Shown: positions 47,553 through 57,956 of the stretch, in pieces
Layout: the number at the start of each line of letters is the position of its first letter
Numbering within the stretch: the first letter of the stretch is position 1
DNA from: Chamaecyparis obtusa
Taxonomy: Eukaryota > Streptophyta > Pinopsida > Cupressales > Cupressaceae
Length of the DNA stretch: 64,000 bases
Direction of reading: 5' to 3'
NCBI GenBank assembly: GCA_027943335.1
Contig: BSBK01002061.1
Location: 124,001 to 188,000 of the forward strand
Made by a program: the position numbers and the translations under genes
The notes under the pieces: model-generated
What the model was told of the DNA's origin: nothing
What the model saw: only the letters and a program-made list of their open reading frames with translations
The model's database searches: none

Positions 47553-48471
47553 TATGTTAGTAAGTTAATGAGATAGGGTTAGATTAGTAGTATATTTGTA
47601 GACTAATAGGATCCTTTTTAGAGTGGATCTTTTGTTTTATTTATGTATCTGTTTTAATTATTATTTGTTAATAAATTTTCTCATACTATTAAATTATTAG
47701 ATAAAGGAATTATTACTAATATGCTCAAACTTATTTGTTAATAAATCAAATTGTTACCTTGATAGTTTACTTAATCCAATGGTAACTTGTTTAATAGGAT
47801 CATCAATATTATTTATTTGTGTTAGACTTATTCTTTAATAAATCAATTTATTGTTATAGTTCATTTTATTCAATTTCTAAATGATTAACACAAGAGCATT
47901 AATAGTAGTTTATTTGGTTTAAGTGGAATTATTTTCTTGCCATTGGTTAATAGGATTATGGATTATCGAATCAATGAACCTTAAGTAATCTCATTTTATT
48001 AGAAGGTGTTTAGTATGTATTGAAGATGGTAGTATAACTAATAGTCCTTAGTACGTTTAGATAACATTGTATTCCAAATAACATCATTAGGTTCATTGTT
48101 GAATTATAATTGAAATTGAATCATTAATGTAATTATCCCATGAACCATCACCGTAGGATTAAATATCTAATTGGTTGAACCGAACCTTTTTGAAAGCCAT
48201 AACCTAGGTAGACATATTAATTGTGGGTATAGTCCAATTGGGATAAATTGAATTTAATGCCCTAGGTATCTTCAAATTCACCCTGAATGGAAATTCCAAG
48301 TTGAAACTATACCCTCTAGGGTTCCGCTATCCGAACAAACTTAGCCCTAGGTTGTGACCCGCTTAACCATAGACAAACTTATCCTTATTCTTGAATGTTA
48401 TTCTCTCTCATCTGAACCTTTTTTTATAAAAAAATTGTTACATTTTCATCAGGTAAATTTTGGGCATGACA
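47553..48471 (+). repeat. 5' LTR of C, segment 3
   Basis: Resumes the C LTR after A2 and ends GGGCATGACA just before the primer site. Only its first ~98 bp can be compared with the 3' LTR, because the window ends there (64000 corresponds to about 47650). It contains TTTTTTTATAAAAAAATTG near 48420. Confidence 0.85.
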
Positions 48472-48473
48472 TT

Positions 48474-48489
48474 TGGTATCAGAGCCAAG
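48474..48489 (+). other. primer binding site of C
   Basis: TGGTATCAGAGCCAAG, two bases after the LTR, complementary to initiator tRNA-Met, the usual primer for Del/Tekay elements. Confidence 0.88.
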
Positions 48490-48522
48490 TTTCAACTCAC
48501 CTTACTTAATCTATTGTGTAGG

Positions 48523-50336
48523 ATGCATGTCATCACGCAAGCTAGCCGACGAGGTAGGGGTCGTAAAATTGCACATGTTAGTGCAAGATGGGGGGGTGGA
48601 CCACCACCTCCACCACCTTGGAACCCTAATTAAGATATTATGGATGTCCTTCATAATTTGATTGGGGTGATTCAGTAGAGATTACCACCCATAGATCCTT
48701 AGCCAGAGCAATAGGCTTGCGAAAGAGAAGCATAGATCCCAGGAGGTGGTAGAGCAGCTAGCAGAGAGAGGAGTAGGAGTCCTCCACCTTGGTTTTTCAA
48801 GGGCCATGGTGATCATGAGGGTGAGTTAGTTCATCATGAGATATGAGTTAGAGAGAGACCCCCTAGAGATGTTGGGGATGAGATCTGAGAGTTATTGCGA
48901 CTCTAGCCACCCTTGTTTTTGGGATCTGCTGACGGATCAGTAGCAGAGGCCTGGTTATAGAGTCTTCAATGGTGCTTTGGATTGCACCCTTATGGGAGTA
49001 ATCTTAAGGCATGACTTGTAGTTCATCGCCTATGGGAGAAGGCCTCCACTTGGTGGTAGCAAGAGGAGTCCATTAGAGGAGTGGCTATTGACACACTCAC
49101 TTGCAAGACTTTTGTAGCCCATTTTTGAGAGAGATATCTCTCTGAGCATTTCAAATAGAGATAGATAGAGTAGTTCCATGATCTCTAGTAGAGAAGTCTT
49201 ATAGTGGCCCAGTATGAGAGTCAGTTTCTCAAGCTCCTATATGTAGACTATATGAAGGATGAGAAACTGCGTATCCATCATTTCATCAAGGGACTTAATA
49301 TGTCTCTTTAGGGTATAGTACGTCTAGCCTTTCCTACCACATTTAGAGATACAGTTGAGATAACACTTGTAGCTGAGGATATCTGTACTAGACAGGAGTC
49401 CCAAGATCAATCTTAGAACTGAAACCCCTCATCCCAGTAGTCAGGACAATAGAAATCCTCTTGGAAGGGGAAACAAAACCATTCAATAGGATCCTTTAAG
49501 GGTCAATAGTCTTAGCAGTAGGGATCTTAGTAGGATTCAAGATAGAGGCATTCATAGGGTTATCAGGGATCAAAGCCCAAACAATGGTAGTCTCAAGGCC
49601 CTAAATAGAATTTGAGGACACAGACCCCTTAGAAACAGTCAGCTAAGACTCAGTAGTCCTCTAGGGGTGGATACAGTGGTTCCAGTAGGACCAGAGGGTC
49701 ACAATAGCCTAGGACATAGGGAGTACAGATTCAGACTCAAGGGCCATGTTACACTTGTGGTGGTATGGGACATATTATGAGAGAGTGCCCTTAGGTATAG
49801 TCAACTAGTGGTCAGAAAGGGGCTACCTCAGAGCCTACAATTGGAGATATGGGTAGATCCCATAGAGTATTTTTAGCAGTTGGTAACTACCAAGCCGAGC
49901 ACCAGGCCACGGTCGTAGAGGCCACATGTATGATTTAGGGTATCATTATTTATATCTTGTTTGATTTAGGAGCCACAAACTCCTTTATATCTCCATATAT
50001 AGTGGAGCATTGTAGGCTAGTGGAAATTAGACAGGATGACGGTTGAGAGGTTGAGTTAGCTTTAGGAGCTAGGGTGTCTGTTAGTTCCTTAGTTCACAGT
50101 TGTCATATTTAGATTGGAGACTTAATCATGATGATTGATCTCTGCATTACCCCTCTAGGTTCTTATGATGTAGTCCTTGGCATGGATTGGCTATACACCC
50201 ACAGCGCCAAGATGGATTTTCATATGAAGAGGGTTGAGTGCATAGATGATCATGGTACTTCTATGGTGATATTTAGTGTACAGAGGCATGTATCCCTTGG
50301 CATGATTTCCACCATGGAGCTTAGGTGGTGCATGTG
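48523..50336 (+). pseudogene. gag and protease of C, heavily broken
   Basis: The ATG at 48523 (MHVITQASRRGRGRKIAHV) opens the frame. Gag is readable through dozens of in-frame stops, nearly all TAG, in a Gln-rich region. CCHC knuckle CYTCGGMGHIMREC is at 49747-49788. Protease reads LFDLGATNSF near 49955, with serine of DSG changed to leucine by one C-to-T change, and LGMDWLYTHSAKMDF near 50175. The frame is unchanged from 48523 to 50337; damage is mainly nonsense. Confidence 0.85.
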
Positions 50337-50860
50337 AAAGGGATGTCAGCTATTTTCCATAAACATTAGTGATAGAGAGGAGGATTCAGAGGGGGAGCCT
50401 TCACTTGAGGACTACCCTATCCTTCAGGAGTTTGCAAATGTATTTCCTACCCAGCTACCTGGTATGGCCCCACCTAGGGCAATTGATTTTCATATAGACC
50501 TTGTGCTAGGAGCCGAGCCCGTATCTAGAGCACCTTACAAGATGACCACACATGAGCTCAATGAGCTAAAGATTTAGTTAGAAGAACTCTTAGAGAAAGG
50601 GCATATTCAACCTAGTGTATCACCTTGGGGTACACCAGTGATTTTTGTGAAGAAGAAGGATGGATCACTTAGATTATGCATTGATTATCGATAGTTGAAT
50701 AAAGTGACAATTAAAAACTGATACCCACTCCCCAGGATCAATGATTTGTTTGATTAGTTGTAGGGTGCCTGATTATTCTCAAAGATAGATCTGAAATCAG
50801 GGTACCATCAGTTACAGATTATGGAGAGTGATATCAACAAGATAGCTTTTTGCATGAGGT
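50337..50860 (+). pseudogene. RT of C, part before the D2 insertion
   Basis: Reads EFANVFPTQLPGMAPPRAIDF, then [17 protein letters not shown] and [11 protein letters not shown], the Del/Tekay RT pattern. Stops at 50692, 50755 and 50761 are TAG where Q is expected; 50719 is TGA where R is expected. The domain breaks at AFCMR, and its next residues (YGHYEF) are found at 57960 after D2. Confidence 0.9.
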
Positions 50861-51895
50861 TGTTGGAAATTTGGTTGAGTTGATTGCATAGATGTTGTCA
50901 TTATGGCAACATATGATCCACATGAAGATCACACAAGTCAGAGAGCAAGTATGACAGAGTGCATTACAAATTTGTCTAAGTATGAGACAATATTTTTACC
51001 AGTGTACCCGGACACAATTTTTGTTTGCAACATTGAATGGAGTGATTTCAATGCTTGCACAGTTGAACATAGACTCTATGGTGACTAATTATGACCCATC
51101 TCAAAGTGCAAGTTAGTACGACATGTACGGAAGAAGTTATGACAATTTTACCGAAGACAGTGTGAAGCCGACAATTAAGAATATGAAGATAGAACTAGTA
51201 AAGAGTTAAGGGATTATTTTGTTTATCAAAATAATGACTTAACAATATAAAGGGATGACATCCTAGATGTTTACCCTTAGATAAAGTTATTTTTTAATAT
51301 GGCAGCCGACCAAGTAAATTTATTAGCCTTAATAACTTGTATAAATGTAATTGTAAAATGTAAGAAAGAGAGAAGTGAAAAATGTAATATGCGAGATCTA
51401 TGATGTATATGTAATAGCAATAGTGAAAGATGAGTGAAGAGATATTGATGCAAGAAGTATAAGGTTATGTACCTCGAGCTATTTTTCAATCAGTGTATAT
51501 TGTACATTGCTTGTCTGGGTAGTTGGCTCAGCAGGTAATCACATTTTGTACTACCAACTCCTAACAGGGTTAAGGCTTCTAACAAGGCCTATAGTCCCTT
51601 AATCAGGACTGATACACTATATTCTTGTAATAGACTCCTAATAGGGTCAATATCCTTAATAGGATACTTTTGATTAGTGGATCTTTGTGGGTACCATCCC
51701 CACTGGGGTTTTCCCTTGGCCAGGGTTTTCTCAAGAACAAATAATGTGTTATGAGTTCTTTATTGTTATGCATGTTGTTTAGCTTCTTATGTTATGCATG
51801 TATAAAGACAATCTTTTATATCCATAATTGGGCAAAAGATAAAGTTTGTAGAATACTGATTCACCCCCCCCTCTCAGTATTCCCTATTTCTAACA
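50861..51895 (+). repeat. 5' LTR of D2
   Basis: TGTTGGAAATTTGG to TTTCTAACA, 1035 bp. It shares with the D1 LTR the TATA box and the ACTGATTCACCCCCCC tract. The G/C run differs in length between LTRs. Confidence 0.92.
51246..51253 (+). promoter_or_regulatory. candidate TATA box of the D2 5' LTR
   Basis: TATAAAGG within ACAATATAAAGGGATGAC, conserved at 34812-34819 and 57303-57310. About 640 bp remain to the LTR end, so the transcript would carry a long leader if this is the start site. Confidence 0.4.
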
Positions 51896-51897
51896 AT

Positions 51898-51912
51898 TGG
51901 TATTAGAGCTTA
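51898..51912 (+). other. primer binding site of D2
   Basis: TGGTATTAGAGCTTA, tRNA-Met type with one C-to-T change against the D1 site. Confidence 0.8.
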
Positions 51913-51951
51913 GTTACTCGGAAAAGAATCATTCAAGGAAAGCCTAGCAGT

Positions 51952-53547
51952 TTGAGTAAGATCTCTATGGATATGGATCAACTACAGAAGAATCTCGAAG
52001 AATCTCTTGAACAAATTGATATGCTTACTAACAAAAGAAACACACTGAAAGGAAAATATGATGATGCAAAGAACCTTATTGAGAAATTGAAAATCAAATT
52101 GGAAGATCTGAGATCTGAAAAAGAATCTGAAGTTCTTATTGAAGATTGTGATGACAATTTAGAAAAAGAAAATGAGATCCTTAAGCATGAATTGAAGATA
52201 GCAAATTTGAAGCTTAGTTTGAAAGATGGAAATGGAAAGAATGAAGTGAATCTAAAATCTGAGAATGAAAGTCTAAAAACTAAAAATGAAGGACTGAAAT
52301 CTAAACTTGGAAATGTAACATCTAAACTTGAGAAAGTCAATTTGCAGTATGCTGAACTTGAGAAATACAACAAGATTGTGAAAGGCGAACTAACTCAATC
52401 CAAGCAACAACTTGAAAGGCTATATTCAACTAGTGAGAAGATTGATAAACAAGCATCTTTTCAAAAACCATTCTATGATAAGACTGGTCTTGGATTCAAC
52501 ACTCTTAAAGCAAATGATGAAAGCAAGGAACTAGATTTGAAGATATCTAAAAGCTTAGATGAGAAGAAGTCTGATGAGATCAACAAATCTAAAGATACAC
52601 CTAAAGAAGAAGAATCACCTAAGCAAGAAGAATCATCCAAAGGTATGCAAAGAGAGTTCAAAGGTAGATGTTTTTCTTGTAATACTATTGGTCATATGAA
52701 GAGAGATTGCACGAGTAAGAAATTTAAACCTCTTAATGGTTGTTGTTATAACTGTCATGGATTTGGACATAGAGCTATTGAATGTAGGAAACCTAAATTT
52801 GTTGAGAATAATAATAATAGTATAATGTTTAGGAATACTAACAATGCAAATAAGAAATGTACTGGAGATATGAACAGAAGAAATGGAGTAATATGCTATA
52901 GATGCAATAAGGTTGGATACATTGCTAGAATTTGCAGATCACAGATTAATCCACCTGGACCAAGATATGGAAACAATGGAATTGTTTGTCAGATATGCAA
53001 CAAGATTGGACATACAAAAATGTTTTGCAGAATGAACAATGGAGTTTTTCATCCTAACCCTAACCCTAGAAATCATGAAAGAAGAAATGAAGATGCAAGT
53101 AACAGACAAAAAGGGTGTTGTAGCAATATAGATGAAATGAAGTTTGTTAAAAGCACAGATCAAGGAGACATATTCAACATTAAAGGTAATTAGAAAGGTG
53201 AAGTATCAAGTGGTAAGAATGAATCCTTACCTAACCTATCCCAGAGCACTTAATTTATGAAAATTATAGTAGATTAGGGACTTAGATTAGTGTAGAAGTA
53301 GATTTATGATGAATTGAGTCTTGTGTAGTTAATGGAAGGTAGTTTATGATATTCTAATGCTATGGTTAAGATCGCAAAGAAAAATATTATGTTTTGCAGG
53401 ATAGCAGAAATAACTTTTTGGAAAGGAGCAGCAAAAGAATTGAATGCGATGTTAGACCTAAGTGAGATTGAAGTAATAAAAGGTTATGATGGGTGTTATT
53501 TGATCATAAAAGTGAATACAGGTGTTAAGGAGATCAAAGAGTAGTGA
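51952..53547 (+). CDS. ORF1 of D2: gag-like coiled coil with four CCHC knuckles
   Basis: Open for 413 codons from 51952 to 53193, then a few stops in the same frame before the TGA at 53545 that both D copies share. Residues 1-175 are a strong heptad-rich coiled coil. A KTGLGFN motif near residue 180 matches a conserved junction in copia gag proteins, after a Lys/Glu/Ser-rich linker. Four zinc knuckles follow: CFSCNTIGHMKRDC, CYNCHGFGHRAIEC, CYRCNKVGYIARIC (histidine replaced by tyrosine) and CQICNKIGHTKMFC. The usual N-terminal copia gag domain is not seen. Likely role: RNA packaging. The start codon could also be the methionine five residues later, which D1 uses. Confidence 0.8.
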
Positions 53548-53673
53548 TTGGAAGCTTTTTGCAATGATTTGGTGAAGGATTTGAGCATCGAATCTATGCA
53601 AGCCCTAAAATTATGAAATCAAGGTATTTTACTTGACATATTTGTGAATCGGTAAAAGGAATTTGAAGTAATC

Positions 53674-56644
53674 ATGGATGTATCTTTAATTCACAATGTC
53701 AGAGATAAAAATAGACCTAGAATGAATAGGGAACTAGTAGAACCCTTGGAAGAAGACCCTAAGTTAGCTTTATCATCCATACCAGATGGATTTTTTCATT
53801 TAGAGAATGTAAGAAGTTATCTTGGATGCAAGTTAGAAACTATCAATGATACTGATTTTTCAAATGAGTATGAGAAGATCTACAACCAGGACATGTCATT
53901 GAAAGAAGGATATGATCATTTGAAAGACAATGAGATTGTTAAGTATGCATTGCAGTATGAGTTTGATAATGAAGAATGCACTAAGATAATCCTTAGCAGA
54001 ATTCATAATGGGAAGTTTTGGCTAGAAGATAGAGTGATAGACATTACAGCTGATTTGATTCATGAAGTCACTAGATTGTCTAAATTTGGAGCTATTCCTT
54101 TAAATGAGAAGAACATGAGAAAAATAGTCATTGATAACACTAATTCATCCTATAATGGTAGAGGAATTGTAATTAGTAAGATCCAACAACATGATGTTAG
54201 ATACTTATGCAAAATCCTAACAACTAAGTTTTGTGCAAATTCAAGAGAGGATGACATGGCAGATGGAATGGTACACATAGCTTATTTGATGTGTGTTGAC
54301 AAAGTGCCAGTTGATATGTGTGAAATTATAAGAATTCAATTGTTTGACAACTTGGAGAAGATTAAGACAAAGTATGCACAATTTAGATTTTCATCTTTGA
54401 TCACTTACATGTTTTTTCATCTTTTGAGGAGATTTCCTTACACCATAGGAAATGATTGGAATGATGGAAAAACTACAATGGAAAGGATTCCATGGACAAA
54501 CTACAATGGAAAGGATGCTAGTTGATATGTGTCTAGAAAATCAAGGATTCCACAGTCTCTTGTGGAGAAATACAAGAATGAAGTATGTTTTATGGTTGAC
54601 ACTGACTTTACATACATTGAAGTAGTTGAACCTAGAATTGAGTTCATAGACCCTCTTGGCTATGAAATATCTGAAACTAAGATAGAAGAATATGTGAATA
54701 GGCTACTTAAGTGCAAGGTTGACACTCATAGTAATAGATTTGGAACTTTTGAAGAAAATTTCAACATCGCAAAGGCTATAATTGAGGAGAAACAGTCTAA
54801 GAAAAGAGTTGGGAGCACTATTAAGAAAATATTGAAGGATATAGGAATGACAGAGAGAGAATTCTTAGTAGCAAAGTAGACAGTAGTAGTAATTAGAGAT
54901 ATTGGATAGAAAGAGATTTTGTCTGTACCTCCCTTATCATCTAGTGCAGTACCAGTCAAGGTGAAAGTAGAGGAACCTGAGAAGGAACAAGTAGTAAGAA
55001 AACATACTAGATCTACCTCCAGTACCACCAGTACCTAGGGAAATTGTAGAAATTAAAGAAGATGACACTTCGGCGAAGAAGAAAGCATGGAAACCTAGAG
55101 TTGAGAGAGTGAATGAAGAAATTATAAGAGATGAAGACTTCACTAAAATGAATAAATACTATGACCTTTATGACTATTTTGATAAATTGAATCTTGAAAA
55201 TGTAGTGGTCAAGCATTTGATTCTAGCTAATAAGAAGTTTGACACTATTCAAGGAAAGATACTTGATGAATTATTGAAGAAACTTGTTAACAAGAAGATG
55301 AGAGCACAAGAAGAAGACAAATCTATCAGAGAGAATCTTGTGAAGAAACTATGTGATGTAAGAGATGATGAACATCTTAAACAAATTTTGAAGCCCCTTA
55401 GCACCCATTTAAGGACAAAAATGAGAACCATTCAGATCATGGCAGGACAATATGAACAAGTGAATGTAGAGACTAAACAAGCAATAATTAAAGTTATGGT
55501 AGAAATTGTTGGAGAGGCATCAATTGCAGTAGAAGAAATAGAAAAAGAGGACATTCCCTCTCCATCAGCTATAAACATTGAAGAAAAATCTATGAATTTT
55601 GAAGGTACAAGGATCACCTTGGATACTGATGATAATGTATTCAAGAATCTAGAGAACATTGTTGACAATTCAGCTCTTGATGAACTGGAGACAACTGCAG
55701 AAGCAAAGCAGACCCGATTTATTGTTGAAGAACCCAAAGTATCAAAAGTACAAGCACCTTTACCCTCTATAGAAGAAATCAATCTTACTCCTAAAATTGA
55801 AAAGAAGAAGCAAACTAGATCTTTGTTTGAGGATTTGGGAAAAGAAGTAGATGATGATAATCAGATGGAATTGATCACATCTTTGAACAAAATCATTGGG
55901 AAGAATAAGAAATTTAAAAGCCTAGAAGGATGTCTAAAGGACCTCACTAAAAAGTTACAAAGTATTGTGACCTCACAGATTGTAGAAGCAAACCCTATGG
56001 AGAAAGCAAAGAAAGTGATGAGCACTTTTGATGATGAGTTCACTAACCTAGCTGATATTGCAAAAGTGAAAGCACAAGCAGACTATGAGGCTAGAATGTT
56101 GTTGAACATCAGTCAGTACATCAGCAATGATATCAATACTCTTGATATCTATATCAAAGATTTGAGGAAACATTTGGAAATAGGAAAATATTTGTACATG
56201 CAGTGTACAAAATTAGAGACTTTGACAGTTGAGGAAGATCAGAAGATAAAATTGAAGGAAGCAGAGATTCTAAATGAAACAAACCTTCTATCTAACCCTA
56301 ATGTGAAGGTCTGTAATGTTGAGAAGAAAGTTAGGCAACCGTATGATGAAATTAAAATTGTACAAGATGAGAAAGACATGAAATTAAGAAGATATAATCT
56401 TTTGAGAGAGCATGCTTCTATGAAGTTAAGTGTTATTGAAGAGCAGTTGGAAGATTGTCTTACAGCTAAGACATCTTTTCAGAAATTTAACTTTGAAAAC
56501 CTCCAAGCATGTCAAATAGCATCTTATGGACTGAGCGCACTACTCAATGTGGTAGATTCAATTAAGAAATCATGGGAAAAGGAGATAGAAGCCATGAAGA
56601 TAGATTTTTCATGTTGTGCTGCAAGCCTACCAGCTTTGCAATAA
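53674..56644 (+). pseudogene. ORF2 of D2: long unassigned protein, nearly intact
   Basis: Reads from ATG 53674 (MDVSLIHNVRDKNRP) in one frame to 54879, where TAG replaces a glutamine codon of D1. About 80 bp present in D1 (near 38660-38740) are missing near 55035, shifting the frame; the remainder is open from about 55109 to the TAA at 56642. A local rearrangement near 54,480-54,530 removes ~100 bp relative to D1. Total family length is about 900-1000 codons. N-terminal ~450 residues look globular; the C-terminal half is charged with coiled-coil stretches and ends CCAASLPALQ. No transmembrane segment or signal peptide is evident, so an envelope-like role is not supported. I do not recognise the family. 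Confidence 0.72.
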
Positions 56645-56917
56645 ATAAATTGAGGTATAACTTTTTGTGATACAATTTTGCAGCCCTCCCTACCGTTATT
56701 TTGTCATTGTTGTCAAAGGGGGAGAGATATTTAGTAGAAAATTGATAGTATATGATAAGGATTGATACTCTTAGGGGGAGTATTGTATTAGAGATAATAT
56801 TTTTAAGGAGTTATAAGGCTAGTATATATATGTTATACTATGGCCACAATTTTGACAATTTTTGAGAACACTTAGCCAATTTTCTCATATGTTGCCACCA
56901 ATGACAACAGGGGAGAT
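56645..56917 (+). other. 3' untranslated region and polypurine tracts of D2
   Basis: Three purine tracts: TCAAAGGGGGAGAGAT (about 56715-56730), TTAGGGGGAGTATT (about 56771-56784) and ACAGGGGAGAT touching the LTR at 56917. Multiple GGGGGAG tracts with a TTGTC/GACAAC context resemble those beside the A2 and E 3' LTRs. Confidence 0.7.
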
Positions 56918-57956
56918 TGTTGGCAATTTGGATGAGTTGATTGCATAGATTTTGTCATTATGGAAACATATGATCCACATGAAGATCACACAAGTCAGAG
57001 AGCAAGTATGACAGAGTGCATTGCAAATTTGTCTAAGTATGAGACAATATTTTTACCAGTGTACCCGGACATAGTTTTTGTTTGTGACATTGACTAGAGT
57101 GAGTTCAGTGCTTGCACACTTTAACATAGACTCTATGGTGACTAATGATGACCCATCTCATAGCGCAAGTTAGTATGGCATGTACGAAAGAAGTTATGAT
57201 AGTTTTACTGAAGATAGTGTGAAGCTGACAGGACAAAATATGAAGATAGAACTAGTAAAGAGTTAAGGGATTATTTTGATTATCAAAATAATGACTTACC
57301 AATATAAAGGGATGACATCTTAGATGTTTACCCTTATATAAATTTATTTTTTAATATGGTAGCTGACCAAGTAAAGTTATTAGCCTTAATAACTTGTATA
57401 AATGTAATTGTAAAATGTAAGAAAGAGAGAAGTGAAAAATGTAATATGTGAGATCTATGATGTATATGTAATAGCAATAGTGAAAGATCAGCGAAGAGAT
57501 ATTGATGCAAGTAGTATAAGGTTATGTACCTTGACCTCTTTTTTAATCAATGTATATTGTACATTACTTGTTTGGGTAGTGGGCTCAGCTGGTAATCACA
57601 TTTTGTACTACCAAATCCTAATAGGGTTGAGGCTTCTAACAAGGCCTATAGTCCCTTAATCAGGACTGATACACTATATGCTTGTAATAGACTCTTAATA
57701 GGGTCAACATCCTTAACAAGATACTTTTGATTAGTGGATCTTTGTGGGTACCATCCCCACCAGGGTTTTCCCTTGGCCAGGGTTTCCTCGAGAACAAATA
57801 ATGTGTTATGAGTTCTTTATTATTATGCATGTTGTTTAGCTTCTTATGTTATGCATGTATAAAGACAATCTATTATATCCATAATTGGGCAAAAGATAAA
57901 GTTTGTAGAATACTGATTCACCCCCCCCCCCCTCTCAGTATTCCCTATTTCTAATA
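56918..57956 (+). repeat. 3' LTR of D2
   Basis: TGTTGGCAATTTGG to TTTCTAATA (last CA changed to TA), 1039 bp, paired with 50861-51895. It has a longer C run (57920-57932) than the 5' LTR. Confidence 0.92.

Larger units (their letters stand above)
50861..57956 (+). mobile_element. non-autonomous LTR element D2, full length
   Basis: 7096 bp with LTRs 50861-51895 and 56918-57956 and a perfect TSD GAGGT (50856-50860, 57957-57961). Between a tRNA-Met primer site and a polypurine tract it encodes ORF1 (gag-like) and ORF2 (unknown). No protease, integrase, RT or RNase H can be found in any frame of the 5 kb interior. Removing D2 and one TSD copy restores a continuous RT in element C. Its enzymes must have come from another element. 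Confidence 0.93.

Noticed and set aside
53045..53075. CCTAACCCTAACCCTAG resembling plant telomere repeats
   Set aside because: It is only about two units and encodes NPNPNPRNH within ORF1 of D2; D1 has a diverged coding version.
53674..56644. ORF2 of D as an envelope-like protein
   Set aside because: No signal peptide, transmembrane segment or surface-protein pattern is seen, and the element lacks pol upstream.
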